Part shown: positions 39,501 to 49,790 of the stretch, in pieces
Layout: the number at the start of each line of letters is the position of its first letter
Numbering within the stretch: position 1 is the stretch's first letter
Origin: Distichodus sexfasciatus
Taxonomy: Eukaryota > Chordata > Actinopteri > Characiformes > Distichodontidae
Direction: 5' to 3'
Assembly: GCA_032718565.1 (NCBI GenBank)
Contig: JAVGVS010000108.1
Coordinates: 380,501 to 444,500 of the forward strand
DNA length: 64,000 nt
Position numbers and translations under genes: made by a program
The notes under the pieces: generated by a model
Database searches by the model: none
What the model saw: the letters and a program-made list of their open reading frames with translations, nothing else
Told to the model about the DNA's origin: nothing

Positions 39501-42500
39501 TGCCTATTGGTGACTAAAAGTATCCGAGTTGGAAAATCCTTTCTCATCTTTTCACCTATGTCCATGGTTTCACACTGCTAGGACGGGCAGCAAGCTGGGC
39601 ATCTCTCCTCTGATGCTGGCAGCCATGAACGGCCATGTACCTGCGGTGAAGCTGCTGCTGGATATGGGCTCTGACATCAATGCCCAGATCGAGACCAATC
39701 GCAACACAGCGCTGACGCTGGCCTGCTTCCAGGGGCGGGCCGAGGTGGTGAGCCTGCTGCTGGACCGCAAGGCTAACGTCGAACATCGAGCCAAGGTCGG
39801 CTCCCCCCGCCTGCTTTTATGTCTTACTTTCCCCATTTATACACCATTTTATGTAGTTTTTGCTTACTGTCATCAAAGTTTATTTCTGGAGTCTTGAATT
39901 GTTTGCAAGCTCTGACTTTGTTGGTTTGTTGCTTTGTTAATCATATAGACGGGACTCACGCCTCTAATGGAAGCTGCTTCTGGTGGCTATGCAGAGGTCG
40001 GCCGTGTTTTGCTGGATAAAGGTGCAGATGTTAACGCTCCCCCTGTCCCCTCGTCCCGTGACACCGCCCTAACCATCGCTGCAGACAAGGGCCACTACAA
40101 GTTCTGTGAGCTCCTTATTAACAGGTGAGTTGTAACACAAGTGTAATGCTATGATTAGAGCAGTCTGTACTGTATGATTGACATTTGTTTTTGTGTGCGT
40201 TGTCCTGCAGGGGTGCTCACATCGACGTTCGTAATAAGAAGGGGAACACTCCTCTGTGGCTGGCTGCAAACGGAGGGCACTTTGATGTGGTACAACTGCT
40301 GGTGCAGGCCGGAGCTGACGTGGACGCCGCAGACAACCGCAAGATCACTCCTCTCATGGCAGCATTCCGTAAGGTGGGACGACTAAAACTTTGAACAGTG
40401 ATTGGTATAGAAGTTGTTTCACCGAGGAATGAAATGCCTATTTAAAAACACAATTTTTCATTTTTCATTTTTAGGGGCATGTAAAAGTGGTCCAGTATTT
40501 GGTGAAGGAAGTGAATCAGTTTCCTTCTGACATCGAGTGCATGAGATACATTGCCACCATTGCAGACAAGGTATAGATCGTAAAAAGATTTGTTTTTAAT
40601 GTTTATCATGTTTTTTGTGTCTGTAGCATTTTTAATGTTTGATTTCATTTCTTCAGGAATTGCTGAAGAAGTGTCATCAGTGCATGGAGACTATCGTCAA
40701 AGCCAAAGACCAGCAGGCTGCAGAGGCTAACAAGAACGCCAGCATTCTGCTCAAGGAGCTTGATCTCGAGAAGGTGAGTCAGCTTTAGCAGTACTGTGAT
40801 AGTGCTTCAAAGGAGTACTTTTAATATTGCACCAGTGAATATGAAGTTTATGAATAGCACCCCACCACAGCTTTATATTTCGGACATTTTTAATGGCAGA
40901 CTTCAGCTTTCATTAAGTGAACTGATTGAATTTTTGCCCCTTTTTGATTTTCTCACAGTCTCGTGAAGAAAGTAAAAAACAAGCTTTGGCAGCAAAGCGA
41001 GAAAAGCGTAAAGAGAAGCGCAAGAAGAAGAAGGAGGAACAGAAGAAGAAGATGGAAGAAGAGGAGGCAAAAGTGAAGGATGATTTTTCCAAGATACAGG
41101 ACCAGAAGGAGGACTCTGCTGAAGGTACAAGAATAGATTTGGTTCTGATTCATTTATTCGACATTTTAAGAGTTGGCCTTTAACCTTCATCCTGTTGCTT
41201 TGTTTCTGCAGAGGTGGACGTCCCCATCGAGCCCCCGAGCGCTACCACCACCACCACCATCGGCATCTCTGCCACTTCTGCTACCTTCACAGCCGCCTTC
41301 GGCAAGAAGCGAGCCAACGTAGCCACCACGCCCAGCACCACCCGCAAGAATAAAAAGAACAAGACCAAGGACTCGCCTAGTGAGCCCATCATCCTGCAGG
41401 ACTCCCAGGTGGCGCTGGCGCAGCAGAAAGCGGACAAAAACAAGATCCATGGCGAGCCCAGAGGTGGTGGGGCACCGGGAGGCACGAGCGACTCGGACAA
41501 CCTGGACAGCACTGACTGCAACAGCGAGAGCAGCAACGGCAGTAAAAGCCAGGAGCTCGCAGACCTTCCTTCCTCATCCTCCTCCTCATCATCCTCCTCA
41601 GCCCCTATAGGGTCCAGCCAGCCGCTAGTCGCAAGCGAGAAGAGGCAGGGCCCGACGCTGCCCATCTCTCGGGAGGAGAAGGTCACCGTGTCCATCTCCA
41701 AACCGCCACAAAAGTAAGAGCAGTTTTTATTGGTGTAGGTGGAATTCTCCAGTGCTTATTGTGCAGTTTGGGCCAAAATGACTAGCTATTGGTGTATAGT
41801 CATATATCGCTTCTTTAGCTCTAGAGCATGTCTTAATGTTCTACCTAAAATAAATAAAATATTGAGCCCCCGTTCACCAGATGAAAATTTGACTCCTAAT
41901 GCTAGTTTTGGCTTTCTCATCTTTGTTCACTGAAGTGTGGTAAGCATTGTGTTCTAGTATAGATTAAATTTCCTTTTGGATCTGTAACAAACAAATATTT
42001 ACCCTCATTCTGGAGCTGCCTTCTACATAGTATGTACACCAGTACTCTACATATGTAACTCTGCACGGCAAATCCAGACGCTTGTCGCAACGGAGGTTTC
42101 CGAGAAAAACGAGCGTTTATGTTGCGTGGGGTAAAATTTGGGATTTTTTGTTTTTAGTGTTTTGAAACAGTGAAAGGTCTGTATTGTACTGTTGTGAATA
42201 AATTGCGCTGAAAAACTTACCCTTTCCATCCTAAAAACGTGACTTTCTTGAGGTGAGGAATTCAATTCCAGCAGAATGTTAAAAGTTTCTGTTTTGACCG
42301 CTCTACTTCAATATTTACGGTAAATCCACTGGTTGACTAGCGTGAAGATATTTCTTCAAAATTCATCTTCGTCTCCCGAGTTCAGTTAACCTAATGCAGG
42401 TAGGCTATCCGTGTGGCTGTGAATGCAGTAAACGCAAACGTAGCCACGACCGCACCAAGCGTCTGTGAGTGCTACGGCGATAGTCAACTTCAAAGGCAGA

Positions 42501-45500
42501 TTTCTCCGTTTGTCACTTAGCGTGACAGGAGAAACCCGACTCTTTTGAATGTTGATATCTCAGTCATATGTCGTCTGATTCATTCGATATAGGTATCGTT
42601 TTGAAGCTTGATTTATGCCCTTCCATGAAAACATAATAACTCAATTTTTAAAATTTGCGACAAGCGACTGGTTTCACCTATAGTACATAAAGGTGTATTA
42701 CTATTGAAAAAGCACAGTTTTTTAACCCATGTTCCTTTCCCCTACAGATCTCATGACATCATTAGTGACTTGACCCCCAGTTCCCTGCCCTCTTCGTTCA
42801 AGACCATTTCACTGCCAGTCACCTCGCCCAACAGCAAGATGAACCTCACCAGCCCTAAGAGGGTCCAGAAGAGAGAGGAAGGATGGAAAGAGGTTGTCCG
42901 AAGGTAAGCATAGCAAATTGAATGTCACCTTGAATGGATATTGACGATTCTGGGTGGAATTGTTGACAAGGCGCTTTTAACAGGTCAAAGAAGCTCCCGG
43001 TCCCTGCCTCAGTTGTGTCTCGAATCATGGGCAGAGGTGGCTGTAATATTACAGCCATTCAAGACGTGACAGGTGCACACATAGACGTCGACAAACAGAA
43101 GGACAAGAATGGGGAAAGAATGATCACCATCAGGTAAAGTTGTACTTGCTAAACCCCTTTTCTCATGTTCATTTCAATCCTTGATTATTTGGCGTTTTTG
43201 TTTTTGGGACTGATATATGTGTGACAAAAATTACAGGTGAAATGCTGGAAAAGTTGCTCTGACACTTTACCAGCGCCAGATAGTCTAGAAAAATCCTGGT
43301 GAAGAGAGCCAAATAAGGTGATGTCGTAGTGTCGTCTTTTGTTAGGTGACAAACCTGTTTAGTTAGATCTCGCAAAACACCTGATGCTGTGCTTCTTTCC
43401 AAAGTAAAAACATCCATTGAAATCTAATGAAATTACATCATAGACTATTTTAAGTGAGAACTTGATAGACCCAGATTGAGGGAGTTATGAGAAAAGGCTT
43501 CCCAAAAATATTTGTCCAGGACTATGTTGTGATTCATGTGAAAAGGGGTCCTTTTGCATTTAGTTAAATGTACAATTGCTTGTTAGTTCATGTGCCTATG
43601 TACTGTTATGATTTTGTGGGAATTAAATGTAATTACTATGGTTACACTGTATTTCAGGGGTGGCACCGAGTCCACGCGGCATGCTGTCCAGCTGATTAAC
43701 GCGCTGATCCAGGACCCTGCCAAAGAGCTAGAGGACCTGATTCCTCGCAACCACATTCGCCAGCCCGGAACAAACACCAAAATCGGCTCCACATACACCA
43801 CCTCCACGGGTGCCACCAGCACCACCACAGCCAGCGCGAAAGGTCTGCCATCAGTTGTACCCTCTTCCAGCGTCTCCTTTCAGTCCTCCTCCAACTCCAC
43901 CGCTCAACAGGCTGGCAAAATGGGCAAAAATATGGCACCTGGCGTCAGACCCCCTTTCGTCTCTTTGCCCCCCCTGGCATACACTCACCCACAGTTGGCT
44001 CTGTTGGCAGCTCAGACCATGCAGCAGATCCGTCATCCTCGCTTGCCCATGGCGCAGTTCGGTGGCACCTTCTCGCCTTCGCCCAACACCTGGGGTCCGT
44101 TTCCCGTTCGTCCCGTCAGTCCTGGTAGCGCCAACAGTTCTCCCAAACACAGCGGCAGCGCCCCTCTGCGTCCTTCCAACTCCGCGCCGGCCACCGCCGA
44201 ACACCACGCCCAGCCGTCGACTGCTGCTGCTGCTGCGGTCACCCCCGGCAGCTCCTGTGCCTCTCCCTCCAGCACCGCTCAACCAAACACCCCCACACCC
44301 ACCTCCGTCAGAAAGCAGCTCTTCACGGCTGAGCCCAAGCCCGGCACAGCCACGGCTGCAGTGCCTGTCGCTGCTGCTGGTTCTGCCACCGCACAGGCTC
44401 CTCCTCCCCCTGCCCCCGCCAGCTGTACCCCCACCACTCCCACCACGCCTCCTCCAACTGCTCACATTGCTCCACCCTCACAGCACCCCCCGCCCGCCAA
44501 GCCAGAACCCGCGGGCACTCCCGCTAAGGAGAAGCCTGCGGCCGACCTGGCGGTACCGGTGTGCAGCACCACCCCGTGCGATGGCACCAACTCCTCAGCT
44601 CCCCTCCACTTCCCCGCGTCTCCCTCGGCACAGCCGGCATTGCCCATGCAGCAAGATGGAAGGCAGCAGCTCCCTCTGCCCTTCACCTCCAGCACAGAGC
44701 CCAGCTCCTCCTGCTCCTCTTCCTCATCCTCATCCTCCTCCTCTTCAGCCACTGCAGTCCAGCCTGGCACCCCCATGTCTGTTTCTCGCCCTGCACCACC
44801 CTCCTGCAGCAACACACTCACCAACACCAGCAGCACCTTACCTCACTACGCCGCGCCAACCGCGCCTGGGGTGTCACCCCGTATGCAGCAGCCACCTGCG
44901 CCCTACTACCCCATGGCGCCTGGTGCCCCTCTGCAGGAGCAGCAGTCCGTGTACGTTCCCACGGGCACAGCACAGGATTCTCACAAACAGCAACAGCAGC
45001 CTCCTCAAGCTGCCATGGCCACGGCCAACATGCCGCCCCCCTCCATGCAGATGTCCTCCACTATGGGCATGATGAACGGGTCACAGATGCACCTCCACGG
45101 CGGTAAAACTCAGCTGCCCCCCAACTTTGGCCCTGCTGCGCTCTTCAGTCACTTCAGCAGCATCTTTGACAGCAATCAGGTGGGCAACAACCAGGTGTGG
45201 GGGGCATGCCACCTGCCCACACGCACCCCGCCTGAACAGCCCTACAGCGCCCCGCCGGCCTACATGGGAGGGATGGGGCAGATTGAGAACACCATGCCCC
45301 CTCCTGACGGCTCCAAAGCACCTGGGTTTCGTTGCGCCTCCCAGAGAATGGTCTCCAGCCCTATTGGTGAGTAGTGTGGATGTAAAATAAAAAATGGATA
45401 CATTGTTGAAATAGGGTTCAAGAATTCTGTGCTCCTTAGGCCTTTATCTATGCATGGGCCATTGTAAGATTCTGACAGTTTGATAATGCGGTATTGTGAT

Positions 45501-47529
45501 CATAGCTCTAATATAGTGTAGTGTAAAAGGTGCGCGGAACGCACGGCTAGTGGGATTTCTGCTTTTTACTGTCTTTGGATTTCTGGGATGGAAAACCATG
45601 CCTACTTTTAGTGTTTTTAAATTTATCCAGAACATGCTTTTAACTTTTCTTTTTATACTCTTATGATGCTCATATGACTCCGGCTCTCTTCCCTTAGGAA
45701 TTCACTCAATGGACCCCACAGGCAATGCCATCTCCTCTTCTACCGCACTGACCAGCTTTGCCACAAGCATGTCAGCAAGCCCTGTGTTTTTGCAGGGCCC
45801 AAATCCAGTCGGAACGCCCTCCTTCAGCCGCCAGCACTTCTCCCCGCATCCTTGGAGCGCATCCACTTCCTGTACGTGGATTAATGACTTTCTGCTTTCA
45901 CACCATCTTTACCTTACATCAACTCCGTACTGGGGGCAGTTGAGTCAATGATCATAGCATTGAATCAAAATGAAAACATTGCTCAGAGATCATGCATGTT
46001 GTAACATTTGTTTATATTGATCAGGAATTATTCTCTTTTGGTGTTACATCAGCTAATGATATTGTCTCATAATGATTTTTGGGTCCTGAATTAAATTATA
46101 TCAAAATTGTTTGGTAGCAGACTTGGTGATAACAGATATCGACTCGCCCAGTATAATTTCGGATGAATCTTGTGATTTACACCCTTACTGCATATGTTCT
46201 TGAGAAAAACCAAATTCACTTCCGTTTCTTTTTAGGTGAGTCTCCAGTGCCGTCTGTATCGTCCGGTGCGTCTTCTCCTCTGTGCACGTCGACTGTGACC
46301 CCTGCCCTGATCCAGGCCAAGCCCAGCAGCTCCAGCCAGCAGGACCGTAAAGTGCCCCCGCCCATTGGCACAGAGCGTCTGGCTCGCATCAGGCAGACGG
46401 GCACAGTTAACCACACCATGCTGCCCACCAGTTACACGCCGCCAGTCGGACAGGGTGGAATCTGGTCTTTTGGCGTGGGCAGTGCCTCTGGTGAGTTACT
46501 TTAACATAAGAGGGAGGAGGTCATTTAACAGTTGTGTTTAGCTGGTTTTTATACACAGAAGCATGGATTCTCAGTATGTCTTAAACTCATCCAATTGTTC
46601 ATTAGTCTTTTACCTTGTTATTGGACACAATTCTTATTTTTTTACTCCACTGAATTCTATACTTGTCTAACCATGTAGCAATTATTTATATATTATAAAA
46701 ATCATATTTTTCTGTTTCCTCTCCACAGAGACGATGTCAGGCTGGTCTCAGCCCCTGATGGGAGGGCCCATGATGCACCAGCAGCTGCAGGAGCAGTCGA
46801 CTTTCTCCCAGCACCAGGCTATGGAACGAGACGACACGGGCATTGTGGCCCCTTCGAACACCTTCCACCAGCCCATGCCCACAAATTTCATGGATTTCCC
46901 AAAGGTTTGAGCACTATCATGGACAGCTAAAACCACTGTGCTGTAAAGATGAAATTTCAAGTTCCATTGTGGTTTTAATTCATACCCTTGTCGTGACTTA
47001 TTACTAGGATTGTTTGGAGGAATCTGTTAATCCCTTTTTTTCCCACTAATTTTAAACCTTAGGTTTTACCAGTCTTTATTTAGTGTGTGATTTTTCAGTT
47101 ATTCACAAATGTGTGCCACTGTCATGTTTAGGGGTTGCCAATGTCAATGTACGGTGGCACCATGATCCCTCCACACCCTCAGATGGCCGAGGCTCCAGGA
47201 GGCCCCGTGTACAATGGGCTCCACACCACTGACCCTGCCTGGAACCCCATCCTGAAAGTTGTCCCTGGTTCAGCTGAGAATTCAGACCCACAGCAGGTAA
47301 AGCTTACCAGAAGGTTTGTTTTTACGAAGTCCATAAAAGCAAGAGGCTGTCTGTCTTCTCAGTGTTGGTGTTGATTTAATCTGCTTCAGCAGTTGTAAGG
47401 TTCCATTTGCAACATATTTTATTTTTCCTCTGACAATGACTTCTAACAGTCTAAATCTTGCTGTTTCAGGTCTGGCCTGGAACTTGGGCCCCGCATGTGG
47501 GAAATGTGCATCTGAATCACGTCAACTAA
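21540..47529 (+). CDS. ankhd1: ANKHD1 / MASK1, ankyrin-repeat and KH-domain protein, 34 exons
   Basis: This scaffold and RNA-binding protein is known in Drosophila and mammals for roles in Hippo (YAP) and receptor-kinase signalling. Coding exons: 21540-21815, 28439-28592, 32023-32179, 32431-32578, 32789-32936, 33407-33640, 33751-33845, 34364-34601, 35112-35303, 35394-35503, 35592-35679, 36079-36206, 36370-36513, 36660-36762, 36914-37771, 37883-38016, 38664-38775, 38859-39004, 39135-39277, 39582-39795, 39949-40124, 40211-40373, 40475-40570, 40657-40773, 40959-41124, 41212-41713, 42748-42903, 42984-43133, 43658-45366, 45698-45871, 46236-46490, 46729-46904, 47132-47296, 47470-47529. The sum is 7887 nt, or 2628 residues (human about 2540), with phase kept at every GT/AG junction. 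The N-terminus (LTDGFEDELDSVTPRS) and C-terminus (WPGTWAPHVGNVHLNHVN) match ANKHD1, not its paralogue ANKRD17. Confidence 0.97.
24728..24828 (+). repeat. SINE 3' half (GAGCAAGACCCTTAACC family)
   Basis: The phrase GCTGAGCAAGACCCTTAACC, then TTGCTCTCAGG, AGCTCTGGATAAGAGCATCT and GCTAAATGCCGTAAATGTAA, matches the tail of the copy at 63418-63603. The tRNA-like head is missing. It lies in ankhd1 intron 1. Confidence 0.75.
27482..27510. repeat. CA dinucleotide microsatellite
   Basis: About 14 uninterrupted CA units follow a CT-rich run at 27452-27476 in ankhd1 intron 1. Short GT runs also occur in introns 1-2, near 28774-28797 and 29711-29740. All are probably length-variable. Confidence 0.9.
30449..31692. 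mobile_element. non-autonomous hAT-type transposon with perfect 8-bp target duplication
   Basis: The element proper is 30457-31684 (1228 bp). It has terminal inverted repeats AGGGATGCACCGATCG at both ends, differing only at the outermost base (T on the left, C when the right end is read inward). It is flanked by the identical 8-bp duplication CCTAAAAG (30449-30456 and 31685-31692), diagnostic of the hAT superfamily. Several GATCGG/CCGATC subterminal motifs lie just inside the left end, and GTATCGG copies lie near the right end. No transposase frame is present, so it depends on an outside source. It sits in ankhd1 intron 2. Confidence 0.9.
32431..36513 (+). other. ankhd1: ankhd1 first ankyrin cluster (exons 4-13, 15 repeats)
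   Basis: Exons 4-13 (residues about 196-704) encode 15 ankyrin repeats. Most begin with a TALT/TPLM-type helix and end with a GA(N/D)-type turn. The intron phases are irregular (0, 1 and 2), so repeats and exons do not coincide. The last repeat ends YLLDYPNN and runs into a Pro/Ser linker. Confidence 0.93.
36914..37771 (+). other. ankhd1: ankhd1 exon 15, coiled coil plus acidic and proline-rich inserts
   Basis: The exon encodes residues 739-1025. Residues about 775-855 form a Lys/Glu/Gln-rich coiled coil (EKIEELKK-type heptads with a KKKK break). An acidic run of Asp/Glu at about 898-921 and two PPPPP tracts follow. Human ANKHD1 is much less acidic at this point, so the insert looks lineage-specific. 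The exon ends in the conserved GLMVATPAQTLTDTLDDIMA. Confidence 0.85.
38664..40570 (+). other. ankhd1: ankhd1 second ankyrin cluster (exons 17-23, 10 repeats)
   Basis: Exons 17-23 (residues about 1070-1419) encode ten further repeats, from DTALTLACAGGHEELV to ITPLMAAFRKGHVKVVQYLV. With the first cluster this gives 25 repeats, the number known for MASK proteins. The next two exons (40657-41124) encode a helical linker and a strongly basic KRKEKRKKKKEE stretch that could act as a nuclear localisation or RNA-contact region. Confidence 0.93.
42984..43700 (+). other. ankhd1: ankhd1 KH domain (exon 28 and start of exon 29)
   Basis: Residues about 1733-1800 form a single type I KH fold. Its invariant GxxG loop is GRGG within SRIMGRGGCNITAI, followed by the THI/DVDKQKDKNGERMITI strand. 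The split at phase 2 (ends of exons 28 and 29) falls just before RGGTEST, in the third strand-helix turn. The loop is intact, so single-stranded RNA or DNA binding is expected. Confidence 0.9.
43658..45366 (+). other. ankhd1: ankhd1 exon 29, long Pro/Ser/Thr/Ala-rich low-complexity region
   Basis: After the end of the KH domain this 1.7-kb exon is dominated by Pro, Ser, Thr, Ala and Gln, with an uninterrupted serine run encoded near 44704-44750. Islands conserved with human ANKHD1 stand out, such as ALLAAQTMQQIRHPRLPMAQ and the following FGGTFSPSPNTWGPFPVRP. The region is probably disordered. Confidence 0.85.
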
Positions 47530-48060
47530 ACACAAAACTAGAGACTGAAAGGCATAGGAGCAGTAACAAGAAATACACGTTAAAGAACAAGATAATTACA
47601 TAATTACCAAAATGTTAACTTAGGAGTGTCCCCTTAAAGTAAAAATAAAAGTTATCACATTTGAGAGATGGACACCTTTGATGTGCCTAACTAAAAAGAA
47701 AGAATCCATTGCGGGCTTTAACGTGTTTACCACTGTCTATGAACAAATTGATTGCCTGTTCAACAGGATACATTCTGAGTAGTATAGCCATTTTGACATT
47801 TACGCCCCACCTAAAGTGTTCTTGGTCTGCAGGGCTCAGTAGGACAGTGCGCTATTTATACTTGGCCAAGAACTAGATGATTACCATAAAGAGAGAAATC
47901 AGACCTTTTAGAGTGGTAAATACATGTATAATTGTTTACATACTGAAAAAGGGTTAAAATGAGAGTAAATTTCATGTCGTATAGTGGCTCTACTTTATGT
48001 AGCCTGTATTAATGTGAAATATTTACCTTAATATTCAATAAAAAGTTGGAAATGTTTCTT
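47530..48060 (+). other. ankhd1: ankhd1 3' UTR and polyadenylation signal
   Basis: A consensus AATAAA at 48037-48042 lies about 510 bp after the ankhd1 stop, giving a short 3' UTR. Bypass of this signal would be needed for readthrough into eif4ebp3. Confidence 0.6.
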
Positions 48061-48477
48061 GAGTGATGTCATGTCTTTGTATGTGAAACTGGAATTGACA
48101 TGTTTGTGCTGGAAGTGATCACATGGCTGACTGTAGCCTTCAGGATTATCTGTAAAGTCTTGTAATAGCCGAGCTGCAGATAAGAGTGCACTGAGATCAT
48201 TCTCTTAACTTCATGGAACGACAGGGGGCGCCATATAACACTTCTACACAGCCCCTTTGGGAATTTGTGTTTCGTGAAGGGCTTGCACTTCTGAAATGAA
48301 GAAAAGGTTTTAGGTATTAGAAAATTAGGGCAAGAATTGTTTTCAGAATAGAGTAGTATGTTAGCGCTGTTACTGGCTAACCTAATTTACTTATTTTTTA
48401 ATCAGGAAAGTTTAGTAATTACCCTTATTTTTACCCTGATTTTTTTTGCTATGTCGTCATTGCAGAAATGCCTGGAC

Positions 48478-48597
48478 GAGTTTCCCAGACAACGATTAAG
48501 CCTAAATTCAGACTATCCTTGAATTTCATTGGTGAATCTCCATTACATCTGCAATTTAGTCCAAGACTAGGCTTAATCCATGTTCAGGAAACCAGCC
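48478..48597. repeat. palindromic MITE-like repeat
   Basis: The left arm begins TTTCCCAGACAACGATTAAG and the inverted right arm begins TTTCCTGAACATGGATTAAG. Both continue with CCTA and a GACTA block. The 120-bp unit would fold into a long imperfect hairpin. Similar AGGCTTAATC palindromes are common in vertebrate genomes. No target duplication was established. Confidence 0.6.
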
Positions 48598-48794
48598 CAA
48601 TTAGTCACAAATCCAAAATTGGAAAATGCTTGTAAATTTATGTACTTAAGTTTAAATAAGGAACATTTTCTGGTAAGTGGCTGATTGATTAAAAGTATGT
48701 GTGTGTTTATATCTTGGTTAAGCTCTATAAAGTGTGTGAGCTGAGAGTGGCGCTGTAATGTCGAGTCTTATCATAAATACCCCAGCCTACAGAC

Positions 48795-48908
48795 ACGGAG
48801 GAGCTGTACCATGAGGTGGTGTTTGACAGCAGCATCTGCGCCAGCGTCGTGCCGTTTATCACTCGAGGCTGCGCGTCACGTGCAGGAACTGGCACCATTC
48901 CATTCTAG
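48795..48908 (+). other. orphan open GC-richer block, possible exon remnant
   Basis: The block follows an acceptor-like CCCCAGCCTACAG. It is open for about 37 codons (beginning TEELYHEVVFDSSICASVVP) to a TAG at 48906. Its composition is more coding-like than the flanks. The family was not recognised; it may be a fragment of a retrocopied or lost gene. Confidence 0.25.
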
Positions 48909-49539
48909 TAATAATTCGGCACTTTGGATCGACTCTTGAGATGAATAATGGGAGATTTGTAGCATGCTTGTGTGTACGTGCATGTATGATCTACCTTTCC
49001 TGAAGTTAATGAATCCGTTGAATTCAAGATATTTATTGCCAATAAAGTTTATCTAGTTGAATTCAAGATAATACATATCTTGAAGTTCATTTTGTTGTAG
49101 ACGTATGATAACATTTTAAAAGAACCCAGTTTACTCGTGCCCATATTTGCAACCGTTGAATGAATCATAATGCAAATACATAATCACACTGTAAGCGTAC
49201 CTGTAAAGTAAGCGGAATTTTTTCACTACTGGTTAACAAATGTTTACATAACTTTGTCAATCCATAATTTACCCCCTTTTTATTTTTGCGAGAAGTCATG
49301 CATTCTCGTAATACTCCCAACATATTTCACTCTGACGCACGAGCAAACTGTATCGAGAGAACAGTGCTGTAAGATCTAGTTGTCCAAGCAATTCTCCACT
49401 GTGTCTAAAATATTTCTGGCGTCAAAATAAGATTATGCCAAAAGACAAAATGTGAAGTCAAAAAGGCGTTGTCGCACAACTGCGTTTTGGAGCTAAAATA
49501 AACAGTTCTTTTCACGTGAGGACAAGAGGCCGTTCGATT

Positions 49540-49790
49540 ACGCCACGCGTCCGTGTAACGCTGGCTCGCGGTGTAGGCTCCGCCCCCGGGCGCGCGTCCC
49601 CATAACTTGCGCGCGTGCAGAGGCCCGGGCTGAGCTTTCCACACGACGTGTGATTCACGGGGTCTCGCGCCGAGGAATGAGGGAAACCTGAGGGGAAAGA
49701 ACTTCCAGAACCTACCTCCTCGTCACGTAAAATAAAGAACTCAAACCTACTTCGCTTCGACTTTGTCAAAAATCGGAACCGTTCGGAAGC
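49540..49790 (+). promoter_or_regulatory. eif4ebp3: CpG-rich promoter and 5' UTR of eif4ebp3
   Basis: G+C and CpG content jump here (for example CGCCCCCGGGCGCGCGTCC and repeated GCGCGC), directly upstream of the 4E-BP start codon. No TATA box is evident. The exact start site was not determined. Confidence 0.5.

Noticed and set aside
43810..45072. 420-codon proline/serine-rich frame inside ankhd1 exon 29
   Set aside because: It is an alternative frame of a long GC-rich, low-complexity exon. Stop avoidance here follows from composition, and the frame lacks any conserved motif.
21540..47529. ANKRD17 as identity of the large ankyrin gene
   Set aside because: The ankyrin part fits both paralogues, but the N-terminus, the C-terminus and the downstream 4E-BP gene fit ANKHD1.
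48200..48225. GGGGGCGCC as a CTCF site
   Set aside because: Three mismatches to the core in the best alignment, so not better than background.
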